Below are positions 1 to 4,830 of a DNA stretch of 6,928 bases, piece by piece. Source of the stretch: Sulfolobus sp. SCGC AB-777_G06 (GTDB lineage Archaea > Thermoproteota > Thermoprotei_A > Sulfolobales > Sulfolobaceae); NCBI GenBank assembly GCA_003086555.1, contig QEFN01000046.1, forward strand, positions 1-6,928, in the 5' to 3' direction. A model generated the notes under the pieces. That model was not told the origin of the DNA. It saw only the letters and a program-made list of their open reading frames with translations, and ran no database searches. Each line of letters opens with the position of its first letter. The first letter of the stretch is position 1. The translations under genes and the position numbers were made by a program.

Positions 1-8
1 TACACCCC

Positions 9-37
9 AGTCAGATCTGTATTACCCAGATCTGACT
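9..37. repeat. Perfect 11-bp inverted repeat (operator-like or hairpin)
   Basis: The arms AGTCAGATCTG (9-19) and CAGATCTGACT (27-37) are exact reverse complements around a 7-nt loop (20-26). Each arm also contains the 8-bp palindrome CAGATCTG (12-19 and 27-34), so the site is both an inverted repeat and two copies of one palindrome 15 bp apart. Its centre (position 23) is about 26 bp downstream, on the minus strand, of a TATA-like box at 46-53, which is where transcription would start. That suggests a repressor operator for a gene left of the window. Alternatively it forms an RNA hairpin in read-through transcripts of the upstream operon, whose last stop is at 74; no T-tract follows it, so a classical terminator is unlikely. 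Confidence 0.6.
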
Positions 38-43
38 AATATG

Positions 44-55
44 TTTTATATAAGG
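44..55 (-). promoter_or_regulatory. TATA-like promoter element for a gene left of the window
   Basis: The core TTATATAA (46-53) is self-complementary, so orientation is not fixed by the box alone. On the minus strand it would start transcription near position 23, leading out of the left edge. On the plus strand it would fire into the 3' end of a minus-strand gene, where no plausible plus-strand gene exists. The minus-strand reading is therefore preferred. No BRE was clearly recognisable. Confidence 0.4.
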
Positions 56-73
56 AAGTCAGCTTGGTCTTCA

Positions 74-493
74 TCATTCTACTATTAACGGTATTTGATA
101 TCTGAGTATTCTGACCTTTTTCCCTATTTTCACTTCGCCTTCGACTATAGCTAGAAGCCCTCCCTTTACTCCCTCAAACCTAACCATCGCTATTTTCTGA
201 GGTGGGTCTACCTTATTACCCTTATCATCCCTGTAAATCACCGTATAGGTGTCAATGTACGGTGCAGACCCGACCTCAACGAACTCAGTCTTACAGAAGC
301 ACTCCTCGCAATAAAGACGCGGAGGGACGTATGTCATACCACATCTTGGGCACTTACTCCCAATTATCTTGCCAGCCTGAATCCCCTTTACGAATTCCTC
401 TCCCGCTATCCCTACTGTATAGAGGTATTCCTCAGCACCCATCTTATCTATTAAAGACAAGGGCTTATCCCCGTCACCCTTAAACCAGCTCAT
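74..493 (-). CDS. DUF35 zinc-ribbon/OB-fold acyl-CoA-associated protein B
   Basis: A 139-aa protein of the DUF35 (ChsH2/archaeal thiolase-partner) type. Residues about 32-45 (GEEFVKGIQAGKIIG) form the usual N-terminal helix before the zinc ribbon. The ribbon is Cys48-x2-Cys51 and Cys62-x2-Cys65, with the family signature YVPPRLYC between; a fifth cysteine (Cys67) follows. Residues from about 70 onward form the beta-rich OB-fold domain (YIDTYTVIYRD, IAMVRFEG, GLLAIVEG, IGKKVRIL). Family members bind thiolase-fold subunits and help hold the acyl-CoA; they have no known catalytic activity alone. The ATG at 493 lies 2 nt after the stop of the preceding gene, with AAGGTGG (501-507) as ribosome binding site at a 7-nt spacing. 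It is the last gene of the four-gene operon and is cytoplasmic. Family identity is strong; the partner assignment is inferred from position. Confidence 0.9.
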   Translation of the reverse strand: MSWFKGDGDKPLSLIDKMGAEEYLYTVGIAGEEFVKGIQAGKIIGSKCPRCGMTYVPPRLYCEECFCKTEFVEVGSAPYIDTYTVIYRDDKGNKVDPPQKIAMVRFEGVKGGLLAIVEGEVKIGKKVRILRYQIPLIVE

Positions 494-495
494 CC

Positions 496-969
496 CTAGA
501 CCACCTTAAAACACTCTATATCGTTTATACTGCCTTCTCTCTTTTCCCTCCACACAGCTTTCACCTTTTTTCCGATTAACCGATCCACGTCCACTTTACC
601 ACATATTCTGTGAAATAGACCCGGGAATATCCAGTCCTTCTCTCTCCCTCCTAACCTTATCACGGCGATTACCTCCGGCTCTTCCAACTTGTCCCTAGTC
701 CAAGAAATATAACTCGCACTAGCTGTTTCTATTACACCCTCATCACTCACTTCGACCCACTCGTCTGTAGGTCTGAAACAGTCGTCACAGTACATTCTCG
801 GCGGTACGTAAACCCTTCCGCAACGATAGCACTTCCTACCTATAATCTTCCCTTCTTTCAGACCGTTGAGAAACTTCGTATAAGCTATCCCTGCTGAGAA
901 GGAGTAGTAGGCTTCGAGCTTATACCTTATCGTCACAGCTTCTTCGCTCTTTTTTATCGGAGTTACCAC
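496..969 (-). CDS. DUF35 zinc-ribbon/OB-fold acyl-CoA-associated protein A
   Basis: The second DUF35 protein of the operon, 157 aa from the start chosen here. The zinc ribbon (numbered from this start) is Cys47-x2-Cys50 and Cys61-x2-Cys64 with the YVPPRMYC signature. It is preceded by the helix segment KFLNGLKEGKIIG and followed by an OB-fold domain that includes EVIAVIRLGG and LIGKKVKAVWRE. It resembles its downstream neighbour in the ribbon but differs through most of the OB domain, so the two are diverged paralogues and not a recent duplication. Start choice: the longest reading begins at GTG 976-978, overlapping the previous gene by 4 nt, but that GTG is itself part of the Shine-Dalgarno sequence GGAGGTGA (975-982). 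The next GTG (967-969) sits 5 nt after this sequence and is preferred. The role is probably as acyl-CoA-binding partner of one of the two upstream thiolase-like subunits. Confidence 0.88.
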   Translation of the reverse strand: MVTPIKKSEEAVTIRYKLEAYYSFSAGIAYTKFLNGLKEGKIIGRKCYRCGRVYVPPRMYCDDCFRPTDEWVEVSDEGVIETASASYISWTRDKLEEPEVIAVIRLGGREKDWIFPGLFHRICGKVDVDRLIGKKVKAVWREKREGSINDIECFKVV

Positions 970-974
970 AGCCC

Positions 975-982
975 TCACCTCC
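975..982 (-). promoter_or_regulatory. Shine-Dalgarno sequence of the first DUF35 gene
   Basis: Reads GGAGGTGA on the minus strand, inside the end of the preceding thiolase-like gene; its TGA is that gene's stop codon. With a 5-nt spacer it points to GTG 967-969 as the start, not the overlapping GTG 976-978. Confidence 0.6.
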
Positions 983-2132
983 TCATGATCACTACAGCTG
1001 ACATCTGCATGAGGTCGCCCCAGTTCTGAGCCAGACCGGTATATACGGGTTTCTTCACCTGCATCCTCCCAGCAATACCCTTTAACTGCCAGTAAATGCT
1101 TATGACCTTTAGAAGACCGGAAGCACCTATTGGGTTACCGCAACCCATGAGTCCTCCCGAGGGGCTACTGGGTATATCACCGTCAAGATCGAATACTCCC
1201 TCCTTAAGGAGTTTGGGGGCTTCTCCTCTCTTTGCGATCTTCAAACCCTCGATGTGGTGGAGCTCTTTGTAATCGAACGGGTCGTGAGGCTCTATCACGT
1301 CGATCTCCTTGTCAGGCCTTTCTATCTTAGCCATTTTGTATGCCATCATAGCCGATTCTTCCACATATCTGGCATAGGCTAGTTCTCTGTTACTCCACTG
1401 AGGATTGTCCATGTTCCATCCTACACCTACGATCCATACCGGGGTGTCCGTAAACTGTCTAGCAACATCCCCGTTAACTACCACTATAGCCCCCGCACCA
1501 TCACTCACCGGGCTTACGTCCAACCTGTTGACGGGCCACACTAAGACTTCGCTGTTCAAGACGTCATCGACCGTGATGTTAGCTGCTGCCTGAGCGTAGG
1601 GGTTATTCAAAGCGTTTCTCTTATTCTTTACTGATACAAGTGCTATTTCCTCTTTGGACACGTTATATGTCTTCATATACCTATACATTTCCATTGCGAA
1701 GATCCAGATGAGGTTAGGGTTAAGGGGCTTTTCTGTTATCGGATCCCATATGTAACGGAAAACAGACTGGGGATGAGGTAAAGCGTGGCTCATCTTTTCC
1801 TCACCGATCACTAAAACCTTATCACAAAGCCCGCTAGCCACGTGATACCATGCCGAGATGGTAGCCATGCCTCCAGTAGCTCCACCAGCATAAACTCTGC
1901 TTACAGTCTTTCTAACTCCTCCCGAGTGGGCTATATGTTCTCCCCTCATGTGAACCCCGTCGTAAGCATCAAGAGCTGCACTAGTTATAACGCAGTCGAT
2001 ATCCTTTAGTTCGAGCCCAGCCTCATCGAGGGCTTTTCTAGCAGCTTCCCAAGCCATTTCCTGAGGAGTCTCCTTAAGCCTCCTCCTGAAGAGCGTTAAT
2101 CCCGCCCCTATTATAGCTACTTTCCTCAACAT
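975..2132 (-). CDS. Thiolase-like protein 2 (SCP2/archaeal thiolase fold, nucleophilic Cys absent)
   Basis: A 385-aa protein of the thiolase superfamily, archaeal/SCP-x type: N-terminal VAIIGAGLTLF, the helix around 80-101 ending HVASG, KNKRNALNNP near 169-178, VSPVSDGAGAIVV near 206-218, EPHDPFDYKEL near 281-291 and GNPIGASG near 332-339. The active-site segment reads VYAGGATGG, where canonical archaeal thiolases have a cysteine; Gly84 occupies that place. The GHP histidine is Asn333. The HDxF-type His283 is kept, and Cys331 lies two residues before Asn333. Ordinary thiolysis or Claisen condensation through a covalent acyl-cysteine is therefore unlikely. A retro-aldolase-like or other acyl-CoA reaction is possible, as in thiolase-fold/DUF35 steroid aldolases. 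The open frame extends upstream to 2186, but ATG 2130-2132 gives the typical N-terminus, lies 2 nt after the previous stop and follows a strong GAGGTGA sequence. It is probably translationally coupled to both neighbours. Confidence 0.9.
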   Translation of the reverse strand: MLRKVAIIGAGLTLFRRRLKETPQEMAWEAARKALDEAGLELKDIDCVITSAALDAYDGVHMRGEHIAHSGGVRKTVSRVYAGGATGGMATISAWYHVASGLCDKVLVIGEEKMSHALPHPQSVFRYIWDPITEKPLNPNLIWIFAMEMYRYMKTYNVSKEEIALVSVKNKRNALNNPYAQAAANITVDDVLNSEVLVWPVNRLDVSPVSDGAGAIVVVNGDVARQFTDTPVWIVGVGWNMDNPQWSNRELAYARYVEESAMMAYKMAKIERPDKEIDVIEPHDPFDYKELHHIEGLKIAKRGEAPKLLKEGVFDLDGDIPSSPSGGLMGCGNPIGASGLLKVISIYWQLKGIAGRMQVKKPVYTGLAQNWGDLMQMSAVVIMRR

Positions 2133-2134
2133 TA

Positions 2135-2142
2135 TCACCTCT
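2135..2142 (-). promoter_or_regulatory. Shine-Dalgarno sequence of thiolase-like gene 2
   Basis: AGAGGTGA on the minus strand, overlapping the TGA stop of the preceding gene (2135-2137) and just upstream of ATG 2130-2132. It decides the start of this gene against the longer open frame that begins at 2186, which would overlap the upstream gene by about 50 nt. Confidence 0.65.
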
Positions 2143-3241
2143 CCAGTACTACTACCCCTCCCGTAAAGCTCGGGACTCCTCTCCACGAAGCTACAACCGC
2201 TTTATCGAACTCACCTCTCCTCATAAATTCCACAGCGTCCAGTAGAAGCGCCAGACCACTGGCGTCCAACGGTCTTCCTTCTGACAAATGCCCTCCGAGA
2301 GGGTTTACCGGTGTTTTTCCGTCCGCATAGAGTTCTCCTTCCCTTAACTTTTTCACGGGGTCTTGAACCTTTAATGCCTCTAAGTGTTGTAACTCTTTGT
2401 AGCTGTAAGTGTCATCGACAAAAAAAGCTACGTTTTCCAGCCTATGTAGTCTCGCGATTTTGAACGCTTTGTCAGCAGCCAACCTGAGGTATGTAGACCT
2501 TCCGAGATCGGATAACTCCATAGTTGAATCGTAACCTACTCCTACACCGGTTATCCATATGGGATCGTCTGTGTATTTTCTAGCGACTTCCTCGTTAGCT
2601 AATACGATTACTACGGCTGCATCTGTAAATGGGGATATGTCGAGGCTTGTCAGGGGGTAAACTACGTACGGCTGCTCGACTACTTCTTCTATGCTTAAAG
2701 ATGATGAATATGACCCTCTCGGGTTTTTCAACCCATTTCTTTTGTTCTTTACAACTACTTCAGCTAGGTCTTCTTTAGTCGCTTTAGTCCTTTCCATGAA
2801 CTTCACAGCGTCTAGTCCCGCCAAGAAATGGAAGTTCCTTGCACCTATTCTACCGTACAACGGATCGTAGGCGAACTCCATTATCTTTTCCATTGTTATA
2901 ATATCGCTGGGTTTTGCGTGTGACTCCACTACAGTTACCTTAGATATACCTGATTCAATGTGCATAACAGCGTGCATTATCGCCTGAACTGAGTCCCCAG
3001 GTACTGTCATTACGGGCCTAAGAGTACCTCCGATAGGGTCTGGAGCGAACTCACCAGAAATGCTTATCCCTTCCCAGAAGTCCTCCTGGCACGACACAAA
3101 TGTGTCCACGTCTCTTCTTGGGTTTACATAAGCGTCTTCATAAGCCCTTAAAGCCGCCTCAAATACCATCTCCCTGAAGGAGAGCTCGGGAGTCGATGGA
3201 GTGAAGCCGTACCAACCTACTCCTATTATACCGACTCTCAT
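2135..3241 (-). CDS. Thiolase-like protein 1 (degenerate active site, probable partner subunit)
   Basis: A 368-aa thiolase-superfamily protein, first gene of the operon. It aligns by eye along its length with its downstream paralogue: MRVGIIGVGWYGF at the N-terminus, HIESG ending the active-site helix near 94-98, VVVKNKRNGLKNP near 162-174, LDISPFTDAAVVIV near 200-213, TYSYKELQHLEAL near 278-290 and GRPLDASG near 322-329. All three signature catalytic positions are changed: Pro81 where the nucleophilic Cys belongs (segment MTVPGDSVQA), Asp276 for the HDxF His, and Arg323 for the GHP His. The only cysteine is Cys51. It is probably a structural or substrate-binding subunit paired with the second thiolase-like protein, or an enzyme with other chemistry. 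It will be labelled acetyl-CoA acetyltransferase by homology, which the residues do not support. The ATG at 3241 has no Shine-Dalgarno sequence but has a well-placed TATA box, so the mRNA is probably leaderless. Confidence 0.88.
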   Translation of the reverse strand: MRVGIIGVGWYGFTPSTPELSFREMVFEAALRAYEDAYVNPRRDVDTFVSCQEDFWEGISISGEFAPDPIGGTLRPVMTVPGDSVQAIMHAVMHIESGISKVTVVESHAKPSDIITMEKIMEFAYDPLYGRIGARNFHFLAGLDAVKFMERTKATKEDLAEVVVKNKRNGLKNPRGSYSSSLSIEEVVEQPYVVYPLTSLDISPFTDAAVVIVLANEEVARKYTDDPIWITGVGVGYDSTMELSDLGRSTYLRLAADKAFKIARLHRLENVAFFVDDTYSYKELQHLEALKVQDPVKKLREGELYADGKTPVNPLGGHLSEGRPLDASGLALLLDAVEFMRRGEFDKAVVASWRGVPSFTGGVVVLER

Positions 3242-3263
3242 ATTTTCTCAGATGTTATCAATA

Positions 3264-3276
3264 TTATTAAATCTTT
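3264..3276 (-). promoter_or_regulatory. Promoter of the thiolase-like/DUF35 operon
   Basis: On the minus strand a TATA box TTTAATAA (3264-3271) is preceded by a purine-rich, BRE-like AAAGA (3272-3276). The box centre is about 26 bp from the A of the start codon at 3241, so transcription should begin at or within a base or two of the ATG (leaderless). Confidence 0.6.
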
Positions 3277-3335
3277 CTTTTTATTCCTGTTTTTCCAATT
3301 TTATTGACTAAATAAAATTAACTGAATAGTAGAAA

Positions 3336-3413
3336 GAGATTCAGAGATATAACAAGAATTTTCAGTTACCGTAAAGTAAGGTAATGGTTTTAACTTCACA
3401 TTACGAGATTCAG
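3336..3413. repeat. Operator-like repeats between divergent promoters
   Basis: The 9-mer GAGATTCAG occurs at 3336-3344 and again at 3405-3413, the second copy ending 2 nt before the dioxygenase start codon. Between them is a short inverted repeat, TTACC (3366-3370) and GGTAA (3380-3384), with a 9-nt spacer, directly upstream of the TATA box. Such an arrangement could bind a regulator, but the repeats are short and may be chance in AT-rich DNA. Confidence 0.25.
3388..3395 (+). promoter_or_regulatory. Promoter of the dioxygenase-like gene
   Basis: TATA-like box TTTTAACT, centred about 24-25 bp upstream of the GTG start at 3416. No ribosome binding site is present between box and start, which fits a leaderless transcript and supports the GTG as the true start. 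Confidence 0.5.
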
Positions 3414-3415
3414 TA

Positions 3416-4174
3416 GTGTTAGGGCTACTGGTAAGTCACGGCTCTCCTACTATCCTAATAGAGGACTTGCCTTGGAAGAAAGAACTGAGGGAATTAGGAG
3501 AGAAAATAAGGAGAGAATATGAGCCTGATCTGGTCGTAGTCTTGTCTCCCCACTTTATGAACTGGGGTGAAGACAACTTAATAGAAGCCGGAGAGAAGCT
3601 TAAATGTATTCAGGACTACTACGGGTTCCCTGAGGAACTTTACCGCTACTGCTATGAAATGCCTAATGATGTTGAGGTGGTAGAGAAGCTTTCAACTTTT
3701 CTTAGAAAGGACTACCAGTGGGGGCTTGATCACGGCGGCTGGATCCCGTTATATTATATGTTCCCGGAGGGAGGTATTAAGGGTGTAACTATATCCATTA
3801 GCAACCGTTCACCTGAAGAACACTATCGTTTAGGTGTTAAGATAGGTGAAGTACTAAGAGAAACTGGTAGAAAACCATTAGTCATAGCTACAAGTTCGCC
3901 AACCCATAGGCTAGACTTATATTCCCTCAAGGTCGGCAGGGACACATTCTTCATATTCGACCATATACTTCAGGACTTAATCGAAGAGGGTAGGTTTGAG
4001 GAAATAGTCAAAATACAACAACTTTTCCCGAAGGAGTTTAAGAACTCTTCGCCGGAGGGTGACCTGAAGCCACTGTACGTTATGTTAGGTATAGTAAGAC
4101 CTACTTTGGGTAAGGTGATTCATTACGACGTACCTTGGCCCGGAGTTAGTATGATGCTAGCGTCTTTTCAGTAA
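3416..4174 (+). CDS. LigB/DODA-type extradiol ring-cleavage dioxygenase-like protein
   Basis: A 252-aa protein of the class III extradiol (LigB) superfamily, DODA/YgiD branch; full family length. Signatures in order: VSHGSP with His8, VVLSPHF with His46, DYYGFPEELY near 67-76, GLDHGGWIPLYYMFPE near 103-118 with His106 (the conserved catalytic-type His), and ATSSPTHRL with His164. His8, His46 and His164 match the expected metal ligands. In the region matching the family motif EHxLPL the protein has SPEGDLKPLYVMLG (212-225), so the fourth conserved His appears to be Gly215; His183 and His236 are other histidines in the C-terminal part. Family members open catechol-type rings with O2 and Fe(II) or Zn(II). 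The substrate is unknown here, and the missing His leaves activity uncertain. It starts with GTG, leaderless. It is transcribed divergently from the thiolase-like operon, with a shared 174-nt control region. Confidence 0.85.
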   Translation: MLGLLVSHGSPTILIEDLPWKKELRELGEKIRREYEPDLVVVLSPHFMNWGEDNLIEAGEKLKCIQDYYGFPEELYRYCYEMPNDVEVVEKLSTFLRKDYQWGLDHGGWIPLYYMFPEGGIKGVTISISNRSPEEHYRLGVKIGEVLRETGRKPLVIATSSPTHRLDLYSLKVGRDTFFIFDHILQDLIEEGRFEEIVKIQQLFPKEFKNSSPEGDLKPLYVMLGIVRPTLGKVIHYDVPWPGVSMMLASFQ

Positions 4175-4204
4175 GTAGATTAAAGAAATGTATAGCTTGG
4201 CGAG

Positions 4205-4238
4205 AAAAAGCGTAGAATTAGTTTTAAATCTTCTTGTT
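4205..4238. terminator. T-tracts ending two convergent genes
   Basis: Downstream of the dioxygenase, the plus strand is T-rich at 4222-4238 (TTTTAAATCTTCTTGTT). Downstream of the small minus-strand gene, the minus strand reads GCTTTTTC over 4204-4210. Archaeal RNA polymerase terminates at such tracts without a hairpin. The plus tract overlaps the last codons of the opposite gene. Confidence 0.4.
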
Positions 4239-4571
4239 CAGGAACGCGTTCAGGAATTCCTTTTCGACCTCATCAAATTTTACTTGGTTGTTACCATGTA
4301 TGTACTCCCAGACCTTGACTGCTGTGCTCAGAACTACACCTTGTCCGAAGTGGTTAACGTACCCGTTGAAGTGTTCGCACGAACCTACGAAGATACCGCT
4401 CGTATCACCTTCGTAGATCACTCCCTTAGAAGTCAAGGCGAACTGAGATATGTCATAATGATTCTTAATCGCGAAGAGGAAACTCAACGCGTCCGCTATG
4501 TACCTATCGCCGATCGAAGTCCTCATACAGTGTACGAACCCGCCGAAATCGAAACCCTGAACTGATAACAT
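4224..4571 (-). CDS. Uncharacterised small protein, probably Sulfolobales-specific
   Basis: I do not recognise a family for this 115-aa protein. It is soluble-looking and aromatic-rich, with no signal peptide or membrane span. It begins MLSVQGFDFGGFVHCM, has a mixed alpha/beta-looking middle (YDISQFALTSKGVIYEGD, GSCEHFNGYVNHFGQGVV) and ends in a charged helix (FDEVEKEFLNAFLNKKI). Two cysteines (15 and 64) and several histidines occur but form no clear metal motif. A plus-strand frame of similar size (4188-4565) overlaps it almost completely. The minus strand is preferred because its arginines are all AGG and it uses TTC/TAC/AAG codons like its neighbours, whereas the plus frame needs many CGC/CGA/CGT arginines. 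The minus frame also has a TATA box 28 bp before its ATG. It is convergent with the dioxygenase and monocistronic. Confidence 0.7.
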   Translation of the reverse strand: MLSVQGFDFGGFVHCMRTSIGDRYIADALSFLFAIKNHYDISQFALTSKGVIYEGDTSGIFVGSCEHFNGYVNHFGQGVVLSTAVKVWEYIHGNNQVKFDEVEKEFLNAFLNKKI

Positions 4572-4595
4572 GTTATATATTCTTGTCGGATGATA

Positions 4596-4603
4596 CTATA
4601 TTA
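4596..4603 (-). promoter_or_regulatory. Promoter of the uncharacterised small gene
   Basis: TAATATAG on the minus strand, centred about 28 bp upstream of the ATG at 4571. The sequence between has no Shine-Dalgarno sequence, so a leaderless or nearly leaderless transcript is expected. Confidence 0.45.
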
Positions 4604-4800
4604 GAACTCAGGTCGTTATTCCCCTATATACACAGTAATCCAAAAGGGAGAAAACGTTAAACCACACCTTACGCTTCTTGCCTAAACATTTTTAAAGTTT
4701 CAATGTTTTCCTTGACAAACGTGTTGTAATCATACTAGCTAGTTAAGAACTCTGATGTGCTTTCCCAGTGTAGAATCATGTCCTTCTTTTTGTATATAAC

Positions 4801-4810
4801 TTTTTAAATA
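4801..4810 (+). promoter_or_regulatory. Promoter of the APC permease gene
   Basis: TTTTTAAATA is a near-ideal crenarchaeal TATA box, centred about 25 bp upstream of the ATG at 4831. No ribosome binding site lies between, so the mRNA is predicted to be leaderless. It is the best-looking promoter in the window. Confidence 0.7.
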
Positions 4811-4830
4811 AGGCCGTTGTTCTCACGAAT

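Larger units (their letters stand above)
4572..4830. other. Divergent intergenic region between small gene and permease
   Basis: These 259 nt hold the two divergent promoters listed separately. They also contain a further TATA-like TTTTTAAAG (4689-4697, plus strand), a 10-bp palindrome ACTAGCTAGT (4734-4743) and a T-rich stretch CCTTCTTTTTG around 4782-4793. Open frames inside are no longer than about 15 codons and have no coding support. I see no tRNA or recognisable structured RNA. Confidence 0.4.

Noticed and set aside
202..483. Plus-strand 93-codon open frame opposite the second DUF35 gene
   Set aside because: Composition is arginine/proline/serine-rich without any domain, and it is antisense to a clear zinc-ribbon protein.
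2133..2186. 18-residue N-terminal extension of thiolase-like protein 2
   Set aside because: It overlaps the end of the upstream gene. The ATG at 2132 has a strong Shine-Dalgarno sequence and gives the family-typical N-terminus.
4188..4565. Plus-strand 125-codon open frame
   Set aside because: It overlaps the minus-strand gene almost completely, uses many CGN arginine codons unlike the rest of the window, and has no TATA box at the right distance from its start.
4734..4743. 10-bp palindrome ACTAGCTAGT as an operator
   Set aside because: It is a single short palindrome that does not extend by even one base pair, is too far from the permease TATA box to judge, and is likely to occur by chance.
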